64,000 bases of DNA, taken from NCBI GenBank assembly GCA_003249255.1, contig QKJP01000036.1, forward strand, positions 1-64,000, given 5' to 3'. The notes under the pieces were generated by a model, which ran no database searches, was not told where the DNA came from, and saw only the letters and a list, made by a program, of their open reading frames with translations. This DNA is from Bacteroidales bacterium (GTDB lineage: Bacteria > Bacteroidota > Bacteroidia > Bacteroidales > Marinilabiliaceae). Below are positions 43,877 through 53,548 of this stretch, in pieces; positions within the stretch are counted from its first letter, which is position 1; every line of letters begins with the position of its first letter. Position numbers and translations under genes: made by a program.

Positions 43877-44417
43877 CCTTTAATAACTTAAATGAGTGAA
43901 ACTGAATATTTTTACTAATTTAAAGATACATCAGAAATTTATATAATGCACTTCAAGTTTCGGAGGCAAAGATAACAATAAAGCATTGTTAAATCATTGC
44001 AAATTTAATGTGAATAACCTCTAAATAGCATGTTAATAACTTGTGAATTGGCATTCATAAAAAAGAAAAAGAAAGTTTTGGATTATTCCATAAAATAAAC
44101 ATACAAGCCATCCACCCAAATACACATGTTAGTTTCTAAGCAATTTTAAAGGTATTTATAAACGGATTTAACAGGCGTAATAAACACTGTTAATTAAAGA
44201 ATTTACTAAATTTGCACTCAATTAACAACTTGTTAATTAAAATCAGTAATTCATCACTATCAATGACTTACTACACACACAGCTGTTAATATCCCGTTTA
44301 TTAAATGAGTATTTTTGATGAATAACCAATTACACAAGTTAAATCGATAAAAATTATCAACGAAACTAACAGGATAACATCATTATCATATTTTTTTAAA
44401 ATTATCTTATCTATAAT
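43877..44417. other. Divergent rpiB-nadA spacer, candidate origin region
   Basis: 541 bp, very AT-rich, with no gene. It contains TGTGAATAA (a TTATNCACA match) near 44009 and several near matches such as TGTTAATAA, TTATCAACG and TTACACAAG. It also has repeated TTAACAACTTGTTAATTAA-like palindromic words. Genes diverge from it, with minus-strand genes from 38.6 to 43.9 kb and plus-strand genes to the right. Plus-strand C exceeds G in lines sampled to the left and G exceeds C in one to the right. This fits, but does not prove, a replication origin. It could equally be an ordinary promoter region. Confidence 0.3.
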
Positions 44418-45413
44418 ATGTATATAAAAGAAGAGTGGTTGAAAAGTGGGTTTGTTAACGAACCTATTCCGGCTGACATCGATATCAAAGCAGAAATATT
44501 AAAATTAAAGGAAGAGAAGAATGCAATTATTATGGCGCATTTTTATCAGACGAATGAAATTCAAGATATTGCTGATTTTGTAGGTGACAGTTTAGCACTT
44601 GCTCAGGAAGCTGCTAAAACAGATGCGGACATGATTGTTTTAGCAGGCGTTAACTTCATGGGTGAAACGGCTAAAATTTTGTCTCCTGATAAATTAGTTC
44701 TTATTCCGGATTTAAATGCAGGTTGTAGTTTGGCAGATAGTTGTCCGGCAGATGAATTCGAAGCATTTAAAAAGCAATACCCGGATCATAAAGTATTAAC
44801 TTATGTCAATACAACGGCCGAGATTAAGGCTTTATCTGATGTAGTGGTAACCAGTACCAATGCCAAAGCCATTGTGGATAGTTTTCCTGCAGATGAAAAA
44901 ATTATCTTTGGTCCGGACCGGAATTTAGGAAACTATTTAAATAGTATTTCAGGCCGAAATATGGTCCTTTGGGATGGTGCGTGTCATGTACATGAGAAAT
45001 TCTCTGTTGAGAAGATTATAGAGCTTAAAACTGATTATCCTGACGCTTTAGTGTTAGCACATCCTGAATGTAAACAACCTTTATTGGTTTTAGCTGATTT
45101 TGTAGGAAGTACTGCTGCCTTATTAAATTTCACTAAAAGCAGTACTGCAACTACTTTCATAGTCGCCACAGAATCAGGTATTTTACACCAAATGGAATTG
45201 AGTAATCCACAAAAAACCTTCATCCCTGCACCGCCTAATGATTCTACTTGTGCTTGTAATGATTGTGAGTATATGAAATTAAATTCTTTGGAGAAACTCT
45301 ATAATTCCCTTAAATTCGAATGGCCAACTGTAGAAGTTGATGATGAATTAAGAAAAAAAGCAGTACTACCAATTAATGAAATGTTGCGTATTTCTGCGGA
45401 AAATAAATTATAA
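44418..45413 (+). CDS. nadA: Quinolinate synthase A
   Basis: 331 residues. It condenses iminoaspartate with dihydroxyacetone phosphate to quinolinate in NAD synthesis, using an oxygen-sensitive [4Fe-4S] cluster. It shows AIIMAHFYQTNEIQDIADFV, FMGETAKIL, a first cysteine region GCSLADSC, a second in WDGACHVHEKF with HPECKQPL, and the C-terminal CACNDCEYMKLNSLEKLY. Length and all Cys regions are normal. nadB and nadC are not in the window. The start ATG (MYIKEEWLKSGFV) is preceded by an AT-rich leader. Confidence 0.95.
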   Translation: MYIKEEWLKSGFVNEPIPADIDIKAEILKLKEEKNAIIMAHFYQTNEIQDIADFVGDSLALAQEAAKTDADMIVLAGVNFMGETAKILSPDKLVLIPDLNAGCSLADSCPADEFEAFKKQYPDHKVLTYVNTTAEIKALSDVVVTSTNAKAIVDSFPADEKIIFGPDRNLGNYLNSISGRNMVLWDGACHVHEKFSVEKIIELKTDYPDALVLAHPECKQPLLVLADFVGSTAALLNFTKSSTATTFIVATESGILHQMELSNPQKTFIPAPPNDSTCACNDCEYMKLNSLEKLYNSLKFEWPTVEVDDELRKKAVLPINEMLRISAENKL

Positions 45414-45434
45414 GCTGCTAAATTTGTAGTCGCT

Positions 45435-45827
45435 ATGATTAAAAAACTAACCAATCCTCTATCTGTTTTACTTGTAGAAGATAACTTTTTAAACCAGAAA
45501 TTGATCTATTTAAATCTGACTAAACTCGGATTTCAAATAGAGATTGCTAATAATGGGAAAGAAGCTCTTGATAAGCTTGAGGATACACAATATGACCTGA
45601 TTCTTATGGATTTGATGATGCCGGTAATGGATGGATTAGAAACAACTATCCAAATACGGGAATTGGAAAAATCTACTGGAAGGCATACACCTATTATTGG
45701 TTTAACTGCTAATACTTATGATGCAGATCGTGAAAAATGTATCAATCACGGGATGGATGAGTATATGGCTAAACCTTTTGATTTACAAGAGTTTTTCTTA
45801 AATCTTAAGTTTCTTAAGATTGTGTAG
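45435..45827 (+). CDS. Stand-alone response-regulator receiver protein
   Basis: A 130-residue CheY-like domain with no output domain. The acidic pair is in VLLVEDNFLN (Glu15/Asp16), the phosphoacceptor is Asp59 in LILMDLMMPVMDG, and the conserved Lys is in YMAKPFDL. The ATG is preceded by AATTTGTAG. It sits between nadA and ruvB (gaps 21 and 12 bp). No kinase gene is adjacent, so the partner is unknown. It resembles receivers of hybrid kinases and may receive phosphate from one. Confidence 0.88.
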   Translation: MIKKLTNPLSVLLVEDNFLNQKLIYLNLTKLGFQIEIANNGKEALDKLEDTQYDLILMDLMMPVMDGLETTIQIRELEKSTGRHTPIIGLTANTYDADREKCINHGMDEYMAKPFDLQEFFLNLKFLKIV

Positions 45828-45839
45828 GATTTAGAATTT

Positions 45840-46856
45840 ATGAGCTTCGACATACGGGGGAATAATGAAATCGAGAAAGATATAGAAAAAGCTTTAAGGC
45901 CTCTTTCTTTCAGTGATTTTCAAGGACAAGATAAAATTGTTGAAAATCTGCAAATTTTTGTGGAAGCTGCTCGTATGCGCGGTGAAGCCTTAGATCATGT
46001 TTTACTACATGGTCCTCCGGGACTTGGAAAAACAACACTTTCCAACATTATTGCACACCAACTTGGGGTTGGCTTTAAATTAACCAGTGGTCCTGTACTG
46101 GATAAACCTGGTGATTTGGCTGGGATACTAACCAGTTTAGAAGCCAATGATGTTTTATTCATTGATGAAATTCATCGCTTAAGTCCTGTGGTTGAAGAAT
46201 ATTTATATTCTGCAATGGAAGATTTTCGAATTGATATCGTCATTGATAAAGGACCCGGAGCCAGAAGTATACAAATTGATTTAAATCCCTTTACTCTAAT
46301 TGGGGCAACTACACGCAGTGGTTTATTGACTTCACCCTTACGAGCTCGTTTTGGAATAAACTGTCATTTAGAATATTACGATAGCTCTGTTATTTCTGGT
46401 ATTATCAAGCGCTCTGCACATATTTTGAATATGCCTATATATGACGATGCTGCCCATGAAATTGCACGCAGGAGTAGAGGTACACCACGTATTGCTAATG
46501 CTTTATTACGTCGTGTACGAGATTTCGCTCAGGTTAAAGGTAATGGTGTTATTGATATAGATATTAGTCATTTAGGTTTAAATGCCTTAAATATTGATCA
46601 ACATGGTTTAGATAATATGGACCATAAAATTCTATTGACTTTAATTGATAAATTTCAGGGAGGACCGGTTGGATTAAATACCATTGCAACCGCTGTTGGT
46701 GATGATGCCGGCACGATCGAAGAAGTTTATGAACCATTTTTGATCATGGAAGGTTTTTTAAAACGAACCCCTCGTGGACGAATGGTTACGCCATTAGCTT
46801 ACGAACACCTTGGACGAAATTTAACAGGAAGCCAAGGCTCACTTTTTTCAGAATAA
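45840..46856 (+). CDS. ruvB: Holliday-junction branch-migration ATPase RuvB
   Basis: A 338-residue AAA+ motor. Walker A is [13 protein letters not shown] (about 56-68), Walker B is [10 protein letters not shown] (about 103-112), sensor 1 is in LIGATTRSG and the arginine finger is in SPLRARFG. The C-terminal winged-helix domain ([22 protein letters not shown]) is intact. It works with RuvA and RuvC in recombination repair. It is followed 6 bp later by a flippase gene. Confidence 0.97.
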   Translation: MSFDIRGNNEIEKDIEKALRPLSFSDFQGQDKIVENLQIFVEAARMRGEALDHVLLHGPPGLGKTTLSNIIAHQLGVGFKLTSGPVLDKPGDLAGILTSLEANDVLFIDEIHRLSPVVEEYLYSAMEDFRIDIVIDKGPGARSIQIDLNPFTLIGATTRSGLLTSPLRARFGINCHLEYYDSSVISGIIKRSAHILNMPIYDDAAHEIARRSRGTPRIANALLRRVRDFAQVKGNGVIDIDISHLGLNALNIDQHGLDNMDHKILLTLIDKFQGGPVGLNTIATAVGDDAGTIEEVYEPFLIMEGFLKRTPRGRMVTPLAYEHLGRNLTGSQGSLFSE

Positions 46857-46862
46857 TCCGTT

Positions 46863-48335
46863 TTGAGCAAATTAAAAGCATTAGCTGGAGATACCATTTT
46901 ATATGGAGCCAGCACCATTCTTGGCCGGTTATTGAACTGGTTGCTTACGCCTTTTTATATCCAAACCTTGGTCAAAGAGGATCTTGGTGCTGTAGTTAAC
47001 TTATACAGTTACATATCGGTTTTATTAGTTTTGTTAAGTTTTGGATTCGAAACCGGTTATTTTCGTTTTTCTGATCACGAGAAACGCAATTCCATTCTCT
47101 ATACCTTGTTACTACCTGTTTTCTTATGGAGTCTTTTATTTGTAGGTTGTATCTATTTTTGGCGGATAGAGCTTGCTCAAAGTATTGGTAACAACATTAT
47201 CGATTCTGATATTTTTCTTTATTCTGCTCTTATTGTTGCCATCGATGCTGTTGTGAGTGTACCTTTTGCAGATTTAAGGTATCAAGGAAAATCTAAAAAG
47301 TATGCTGGTTTAAGGTTTCTTCAAGTACTTATAGTAGTCGTTTTTAATGTGTTTTTTCTTTATTTATGCCCTTTAATGTTAGAAAATGGGATAGATTTCG
47401 TTAAGTATGTTTTTATTGAAGAAAATAGGCTTAAATACGTTTTTATTTCTAATTTAATCAGTTCTGCCACTATTTTTGTCCTTCTGTCGCCCATACTTTT
47501 GAAAGAAAAGTTTTCTTTTTCAAAAGAATTACTAAAACAGGTGATGAAGTATAGCTATCCCATTGTATTAGTTGGATTATTTGGAATGGTTATCCAAAAC
47601 ATCGATAAAATTCTCCTTCCCGAATTACTTTCCGAAAATGGCATGGAACAATTAGCTGTTTATGGAGCCAATTTTAAAATTGGTATTCTCATGGCCTTGT
47701 TTATTCAATCTTTTCGATTGGCTTTTGAACCATTTTTCTTTAAAGAAGGTAAAGAGAAAGCTTCCAACGATCTATATGCTTCTATACTAAAATACTTTAC
47801 CATCTTTGGGATGGTGATTTACGTAGGTGTTTTGGCCGGGTTAGATTTTATAAATATTTTGTTAACACCCGCCTACATGAGTGGAAATAAAATAATTCCA
47901 TGGGTCTTATTAGGGCAGCTTTTGTTTGGCATCTATTACAGTTTGTCTTTGTGGTATAAATTAACCGATCGCACCATTTATGGTTCCATTATGGGCTTTA
48001 TTGGTATGGTTGTTGTTGTTATCGGAAACATTGTTTTAGTACCTTATATCGGTTATCTCGGCTCGGCAATCTCATCTTGTTTGTGTTTCGGCCTAATGGT
48101 GGTAATGTCCTATGTTTTAGGTCAAAAATATTATCCGGTTCCTTACGATTTAAGGTCAATTTTAATTCATTTTAGTTTAGGAATTGTGTTTGGATTCATT
48201 TTGTTACAATTCAATGATTATGATCCCAAATTTCGATATCTGCTTAAAGCATTTATATTTGTAGCTTATCTACTATTGATTTATATAGTTGAAAGACAAC
48301 AATTTTTAAAGATTATAAAACATGGCAAGCGTTAA
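46863..48335 (+). CDS. Polysaccharide flippase (MATE/MVF-like, Wzx-type)
   Basis: A 490-residue multipass membrane protein (about 14 segments) from a TTG start; no ATG is available before the conserved [20 protein letters not shown] opening. Its layout matches RfbX/PST exporters of the MVF superfamily, which flip lipid-linked oligosaccharides. No glycosyltransferase genes lie nearby. The last 14 bp overlap dut. The substrate is unknown. Confidence 0.85.
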   Translation: MSKLKALAGDTILYGASTILGRLLNWLLTPFYIQTLVKEDLGAVVNLYSYISVLLVLLSFGFETGYFRFSDHEKRNSILYTLLLPVFLWSLLFVGCIYFWRIELAQSIGNNIIDSDIFLYSALIVAIDAVVSVPFADLRYQGKSKKYAGLRFLQVLIVVVFNVFFLYLCPLMLENGIDFVKYVFIEENRLKYVFISNLISSATIFVLLSPILLKEKFSFSKELLKQVMKYSYPIVLVGLFGMVIQNIDKILLPELLSENGMEQLAVYGANFKIGILMALFIQSFRLAFEPFFFKEGKEKASNDLYASILKYFTIFGMVIYVGVLAGLDFINILLTPAYMSGNKIIPWVLLGQLLFGIYYSLSLWYKLTDRTIYGSIMGFIGMVVVVIGNIVLVPYIGYLGSAISSCLCFGLMVVMSYVLGQKYYPVPYDLRSILIHFSLGIVFGFILLQFNDYDPKFRYLLKAFIFVAYLLLIYIVERQQFLKIIKHGKR

Positions 48336-48759
48336 AATTATTAATAAAAGTAACAACGATTTACCTCACTATAGTACAGAGCATTCATCTGGCATGGATT
48401 TACGTGCTAATAATTTGGAACCTATTGTTTTACAAACACTGGAGCGCGTGATGGTTCCTACCGGTTTATACCTTGAACTTCCAGCGGGTTTTGAAGCTCA
48501 AATCAGACCTCGAAGTGGATTAGCTGCCAAGCATGGTATTACTGTTTTAAATACTCCAGGTACAATTGATGCAGATTATAGAGGTGAAATCAAAATTATT
48601 TTGGTTAATCTTTCCAATGAACCATTTACCATTAATCCGGGTGAACGAATTTGTCAAATGGTTATTACAGAATATACTAAAGTTACTCTTGTCGAGGTTG
48701 ATGAGTTAGAAGAATCTGCCCGTGGAGAAGGTGGTTTTGGACATACAGGAGTTCACTAA
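48322..48759 (+). CDS. dut: dUTP diphosphatase
   Basis: A 145-residue trimeric dUTPase. All five motifs are intact: [43 protein letters not shown] and the C-terminal arm [12 protein letters not shown]. It hydrolyses dUTP to dUMP to keep uracil out of DNA and supply dTMP synthesis. It overlaps the flippase gene by 14 bp. Confidence 0.96.
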   Translation: MASVKIINKSNNDLPHYSTEHSSGMDLRANNLEPIVLQTLERVMVPTGLYLELPAGFEAQIRPRSGLAAKHGITVLNTPGTIDADYRGEIKIILVNLSNEPFTINPGERICQMVITEYTKVTLVEVDELEESARGEGGFGHTGVH

Positions 48760-48776
48760 TTTAAACAAATTTAGGT

Positions 48777-50525
48777 ATGACATATTATAGAAGCATTATT
48801 TTACTTTTTACTGTTTTTTTATTTTTTACTTCTTGTAATTCAATAAAAAAAACATCAGCTGTCGATTCAAAAGCAACTACCAAGGAAACCGAATTAAGCG
48901 TAGAGGAACAACGTAAATTCGACTACTTTTTTTACGAAGCCTGTCGTGAAAAGATGAAAGGAAATCTTGAGAAATCTGCTGTTTATCTTGGAGAATGTCT
49001 AAAACTTGATCCTTCCAGTAGTGCTTCTATGTATGAATTAGCAAATATTTTAGTAGCCGGTCAGCAACCTGATAAAGCTCAAGGGGTATTAGAAAGAGCT
49101 GTTTATTATAATCCGGATAATCTTTGGTATAAACTCTTATTGGCAGATTTGTATCAGAACAATAAGTTCCCTGCTAAAGCTATTTCTATCTATCAGGATT
49201 TTGTTAAGGAAGATCATGAAAATATCGAATACCGTTATTCTTTAGCTCAACTGTATCAGCAAAATAAAGAATATGACAAAGCCTTAGATGAGTATGCTTA
49301 TCTTGAAAAAGTTCTCGGTCTTAATGAACTAATTATTCTTGAAAAGGAGAAAATTTATGTTGCTCTTGGAAAAAATAAACAAGCTTTAGCGGAGTTAAAT
49401 AGGTTAATAGAAAAGTTTCCTGATGAAGCTCGGTATTATGGTTATATTGCTGACTACTATTTTTATCAAAAAGATTTAGAAAACGCACGCGTTTTTTACC
49501 AAAAAGTTTTGGAAAAGGATACTAAAAATGGATTAGCTTATTTTAGTTTAGGAAATGTTGAATTAATTGCCAATGATACGACTAAGTTTGAAGATTATTA
49601 TTCCAAAGCTCTTCGTAATGAGTATCTTCCATTTGATACCAAATTTCAACGATTGATACCATTTTTATCTCAAGTTACTGAAAAGCAATTTGATGCTCCT
49701 TATATTGATCGTTTTTTCTCAGATCTGGTTTATGCTCATCCTCAAGAAGCAAATGCATATATTTATTATGGAAGCTATTTAAAGATTGTAGGCCGTAATT
49801 CGGATGCTTTATCCATTTATGCAAAAGCATTGGAATTGAATGAAAAAGAGGAAACAGTATGGCAGGATTATTTATTATTACTTGCTGATAACAAGAGTTT
49901 TGATTCCTTGTATGTTGAAGGAAAAAAAGCCATTTTAAATTTTCCTGAAAATAGTTTTTTCTATCTTTTAACCGGGTCAGCAAGTATGCAATTGAACAAA
50001 AACGAAGAAGCCAATGATTTGTTTGTTAAAGGAGTTAAGAGTGCCGGCGAAAATACAGCCATGAAAGCCCAGTTATACGCTAATTTAGGTGATGTTAACT
50101 ATGCCTTAAATAAGTCAACTGATGCCTTTTATTACTTTGAAGAATCGTTGAAATTAAATGAATTAAACATTGTTGTTCTTAATAACTACAGTTATTATTT
50201 GTCCGTTGAAAAAAAGGATTTGGATAAGGCTGAAAAGATGAGCAGTCAGTGTGTTGACATGGAGCCTGGAAACAGTACTTATTTAGATACCTATGCGTGG
50301 GTACTTTTTATGAAAGAAAGGTATTTAGAAGCTAAGTATATCATCGAACGTGCTATCGATAACGGAGGTGATGTAAATGATGTGATCGTTGAGCATTATG
50401 GTGATATTCTTTATAAAATAGGGGACGTAGAAGGTGCATTAGTTCAGTGGAAAAAGACCCTTGAAATTAACCCAACTAATAAAAATGTGCCGGCTAAGAT
50501 CGAGCAAAAAAAATATATCGAATAA
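48777..50525 (+). CDS. TPR-repeat lipoprotein
   Basis: 582 residues. The signal peptide ends FLFFTSC (lipobox, Cys20). The rest is about 12 tetratricopeptide repeats, for example AVYLGECLKLDPSSSASMYE, ALDEYAYLEKVLG and AYFSLGNVELIAN, ending with the canonical ALVQWKKTLEINPTNK. It is probably anchored in the outer membrane facing the periplasm and acts as a protein-binding scaffold. It is followed by a DUF4292 lipoprotein and an EnvC-like protein, a gene group seen in Bacteroidota. Confidence 0.82.
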   Translation: MTYYRSIILLFTVFLFFTSCNSIKKTSAVDSKATTKETELSVEEQRKFDYFFYEACREKMKGNLEKSAVYLGECLKLDPSSSASMYELANILVAGQQPDKAQGVLERAVYYNPDNLWYKLLLADLYQNNKFPAKAISIYQDFVKEDHENIEYRYSLAQLYQQNKEYDKALDEYAYLEKVLGLNELIILEKEKIYVALGKNKQALAELNRLIEKFPDEARYYGYIADYYFYQKDLENARVFYQKVLEKDTKNGLAYFSLGNVELIANDTTKFEDYYSKALRNEYLPFDTKFQRLIPFLSQVTEKQFDAPYIDRFFSDLVYAHPQEANAYIYYGSYLKIVGRNSDALSIYAKALELNEKEETVWQDYLLLLADNKSFDSLYVEGKKAILNFPENSFFYLLTGSASMQLNKNEEANDLFVKGVKSAGENTAMKAQLYANLGDVNYALNKSTDAFYYFEESLKLNELNIVVLNNYSYYLSVEKKDLDKAEKMSSQCVDMEPGNSTYLDTYAWVLFMKERYLEAKYIIERAIDNGGDVNDVIVEHYGDILYKIGDVEGALVQWKKTLEINPTNKNVPAKIEQKKYIE

Positions 50526-50610
50526 ATAACATGAATTTACACTTATCTACTTAGAACATCTTTAGATTTAGCCCAACTAATTCAGTCATTTAAAATTCAA
50601 TTTATATACA

Positions 50611-51441
50611 GTGAAAATTCTTTTTTATAGTTTCTTTATTCTTTTTTTAATTGGTTGTAGTTCAAAAAAATACTACACTTCTAAAGGTGATCTGAAAAAT
50701 ATTACCGATGCTCGTTTGATTAAAAATGTAGAGGATAATTATGTAGAATTTAATACGCTTTTTTGTAAAAAATTTGCTGCAGAAATTAACATCGACGGTG
50801 ATAAAAAATCTTTTAAAGGTAATCTCTTTATAAATGAAGATAAAGAAATTATTGTATCCATTTTACCTTTAATGGGTATTGAATTAGCACGAGTAAAGTT
50901 TAATGAAGATTCGATTATTGTTATTAATCGTAGCAATAAAACTTTAACTCAGGAAAATTATGGTTTTTTATGGGATAAATTTTCTTTAGACATTGATTAT
51001 AAACTGCTTTACCGAATACTACTAAATCAGCTTCATACCTACCCATTAAGCCAAAATTTTGAAGAGGAAATTAAACGGTATAAACATTATAATGAATCTG
51101 ATAAATACGTTTTTAAATCCGTAAAAAAGAATAGGTATAACCGGTTAACAAAGCGCAATAATAAAAATGATCTTGTACTACACGACCTTTACATTTTACC
51201 TGAAGTTTTTAAGATTAGTAAATCCTTAATTAAAGATTATAGCAGTAATTCTGACTTGGTTATTAAATACGAAGATTTTTCTCAATTAAATGGGCATTTA
51301 ATTCCGAATAAACTTATCATCGAAGGTCGACGAGGAAATAATCAAATTAGTTTGAGTGTTAAGTATGATTCAATCGAAATTGATGGTAAAAATAGAATAG
51401 GTTTTAAGGTTTCGAATAAATATAATATTGTGAAAAAATGA
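50611..51441 (+). CDS. DUF4292 lipoprotein
   Basis: 276 residues from a GTG start, with lipobox FLIGC (Cys16) and then SSKK. The mature protein has the LolA/LolB-like strand pattern of DUF4292: AAEINIDGDKKSFKGNLFIN, IIVSILPLMGIELARVKFNE and NGHLIPNKLIIEG. Such proteins may carry lipids or lipoproteins through the periplasm, but no function is proven. The stop overlaps the start of the EnvC-like gene by 4 bp, so the genes are co-translated. Confidence 0.8.
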   Translation: MKILFYSFFILFLIGCSSKKYYTSKGDLKNITDARLIKNVEDNYVEFNTLFCKKFAAEINIDGDKKSFKGNLFINEDKEIIVSILPLMGIELARVKFNEDSIIVINRSNKTLTQENYGFLWDKFSLDIDYKLLYRILLNQLHTYPLSQNFEEEIKRYKHYNESDKYVFKSVKKNRYNRLTKRNNKNDLVLHDLYILPEVFKISKSLIKDYSSNSDLVIKYEDFSQLNGHLIPNKLIIEGRRGNNQISLSVKYDSIEIDGKNRIGFKVSNKYNIVKK

Positions 51442-52580
51442 TCCGGATATTAACTTTTCTAACCTTTATTTTTATCTTTTCTGCTAGCTTTTTGGGGCAA
51501 GATCTTAAAAATTTAGAGAAAAATAAAAACTCCCTTATTAATCAAATCAAGGAGGCCGAAATTTTACTGCAAAAATATGATCAAAAGAAAGGTTTATCCA
51601 TTCAACAAATAAAAGTTCTAAATAAACAACTTAAAGAGCGTGAAGCACTTATTGAGCTCATTAATGACGAAATTCTTGTTCTGGATAAGGAAATAGATAG
51701 TTTAAATGGTTTAATCACTAAAAAGAATGCTGAATTAGTTTTGTTAAAGTCTGATTATGCGCGATTAATCACAGAATCCTTTAAAAATCGAAAGGTTTAT
51801 AACGAAATGACCTTTTTATTTGGTGCCGAAAGTTTTAATGATGCTTACCGTCGGTTCATAATGCTTAAAGAGTACAATAAGTTTCGTAAAAACCAAGGAA
51901 TTTCAATTCAAAAATTTACAGCGGAACTAGATGTCCAAAAAAAAGAATTGAGTCTAAAAAAAGGTGAAAAACATCATCTTTTGGCAGATTTAAATCACGA
52001 ACAGGAATCCCTTAAATCATCAAAGAAAAAAGTTCAGGAAGATGTAAACTCTCTTAAACAAAAAGAGAAAAAGATTAAAAATGAAATAAAGGATCAACAA
52101 AAAGCGCTGAAGAAACTTGAAGATGATATCATGCGTCTGATTAAAGCCAGTAAGTCTGATGTTATTGAATTTTCGGATTTTTCAAGTGCAAGTGGTAAAT
52201 TGTCATGGCCGGTTCAAGGGCTTATTATCAGTCGTTTTGGAGAGCATCAACATCCTGTATTAAAATACGTTAAGGTAAATAATAATGGTGTGGATATTAA
52301 GTCTACCAATGATGTTGTTGTAAAAACGGTTTATACGGGTAAAGTGACAAGAGTTGTATCTATTCCTGGTTATAATAATGCTGTAATAGTACGTCATGGT
52401 AAATACTTATCAGTATACGCCAATTTACGAAGTGTAAATGTCAGTGTTGGGGATCAATTGAAAACTCAAGATGTTGTTGGCAAAATTTATGAAGGAGATG
52501 GTGAAAACAGTGGTGTTCTACACTTTGAAATATGGAAAGAAAATGAAAAAATGAATCCGGAAATGTGGTTAAAGAAGTAA
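51438..52580 (+). CDS. EnvC-like murein hydrolase activator, degenerate M23 domain
   Basis: 380 residues with a signal peptide (to about residue 20). A long coiled coil (about 22-240) rich in Lys/Glu follows, then a C-terminal LytM/M23 domain (about 255-378). The zinc ligands of active M23 enzymes are replaced: NNNGVDI stands where HxGxD is expected (near 282) and YANLRS where YxHL is expected. LHFEI retains one His. Loss of ligands is characteristic of EnvC/NlpD-type proteins, which activate amidases at division rather than cut peptidoglycan themselves. Its linkage to the TPR and DUF4292 lipoproteins fits an envelope role. Confidence 0.85.
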   Translation: MIRILTFLTFIFIFSASFLGQDLKNLEKNKNSLINQIKEAEILLQKYDQKKGLSIQQIKVLNKQLKEREALIELINDEILVLDKEIDSLNGLITKKNAELVLLKSDYARLITESFKNRKVYNEMTFLFGAESFNDAYRRFIMLKEYNKFRKNQGISIQKFTAELDVQKKELSLKKGEKHHLLADLNHEQESLKSSKKKVQEDVNSLKQKEKKIKNEIKDQQKALKKLEDDIMRLIKASKSDVIEFSDFSSASGKLSWPVQGLIISRFGEHQHPVLKYVKVNNNGVDIKSTNDVVVKTVYTGKVTRVVSIPGYNNAVIVRHGKYLSVYANLRSVNVSVGDQLKTQDVVGKIYEGDGENSGVLHFEIWKENEKMNPEMWLKK

Positions 52581-52686
52581 TATTTAAATTATTCTTTAAA
52601 AATGGAACAAATTCTTCTTATTTTAGTATACGGATTATATTTTTAAGGAAATATTCGTATTTCATTATTGATTTTACAATACTCAA

Positions 52687-53094
52687 ATGGAGCTTACAGT
52701 GGATAAAATAAGATTTAATTCAGATATAAAAAATATCAACCTGGTAGAGAAATTGATTGATGATTTATCTAACAGGCATTCCTTCAATAGTGATGTGTAT
52801 GGTAAGCTTTTATTAGCTGTTGTAGAGGGAGTTAATAATGCTATTGTTCATGGGAATAAAATGGATAAAGGTAAAGAAGTCGAGGTATCCTTTGTAATTG
52901 AAGAAGATAAGGTCTCTTTTACTATTGAAGACCAAGGGCCGGGCTTTGATTATACGCAGGTACCGGATCCAACTAAACCTGAGAATCTTGAAAAAACTCA
53001 TGGTCGTGGTATATTTTTAATGCATCATTTAGCCGATGAAATAGAGTTTGAAAATGAAGGAAGTAAGGTTACAATGGAGTTCAATCTGAAATGA
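52687..53094 (+). CDS. RsbW-like GHKL ATP-binding protein
   Basis: A 135-residue single HATPase_c_2 domain. The N box is LAVVEGVNNAIVHGN (about 44-58), G1 is FTIEDQGPGFDY and G2 is HGRGIFLMHHLADEIEF. It resembles anti-sigma-factor serine kinases such as RsbW/SpoIIAB. No anti-anti-sigma or sigma gene is adjacent. In Bacteroidota such genes frequently precede ybeY. It overlaps ybeY by 4 bp. Substrate unknown. Confidence 0.85.
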   Translation: MELTVDKIRFNSDIKNINLVEKLIDDLSNRHSFNSDVYGKLLLAVVEGVNNAIVHGNKMDKGKEVEVSFVIEEDKVSFTIEDQGPGFDYTQVPDPTKPENLEKTHGRGIFLMHHLADEIEFENEGSKVTMEFNLK

Positions 53095-53513
53095 TTAATT
53101 TTTATTATGAAGATATTTCTGATCCGCAATTGATATCAGTATCAACCTCAAAGTGGATTGAAAAAGTGGCTCAAATTCATGGTTTTAACCTTGGTGAGTT
53201 AAGCGTTGTATTTTGCTCAGATGAGTATCTTTTAAAGATGAATCAGGAGTATTTGCAGCATGATTATTATACAGATATTATTACCTTTGATTATAGTAGT
53301 AAATCTCATATTTCCGGAGATTTATTCATTAGTTTAGAAACAGTCCAGTCAAATTCTGAAAAGTTTCAGACCTCTTTTCAAAACGAGTTTTTCAGAGTTT
53401 TAATTCACGGAATACTTCATTTACTTGGTTTTAAGGATAAAACCGATGAGGAACAAAAAATAATGACTTCAAAGGAAGATGAAGCGTTATCTATGTTACC
53501 AACTTTTCTTTAA
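53091..53513 (+). CDS. ybeY: Endoribonuclease YbeY
   Basis: 140 residues. It carries the YbeY metal motif HGILHLLGFKDKT with His106 and His110; the third ligand position (116) is Asp rather than the His of the Proteobacterial HGxLHLxGYDH. NQEYLQHDYYTDIITFDY and SGDLFIS are typical. It matures rRNA ends and helps with ribosome quality control. The His-to-Asp change appears to be a group variant rather than decay, as the rest is intact. It overlaps the RsbW-like gene and precedes mnmG by 35 bp. Confidence 0.92.
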   Translation: MINFYYEDISDPQLISVSTSKWIEKVAQIHGFNLGELSVVFCSDEYLLKMNQEYLQHDYYTDIITFDYSSKSHISGDLFISLETVQSNSEKFQTSFQNEFFRVLIHGILHLLGFKDKTDEEQKIMTSKEDEALSMLPTFL

Positions 53514-53548
53514 TTTTGCTGTTTAGTATATAGCAATTCTTTTTTATT

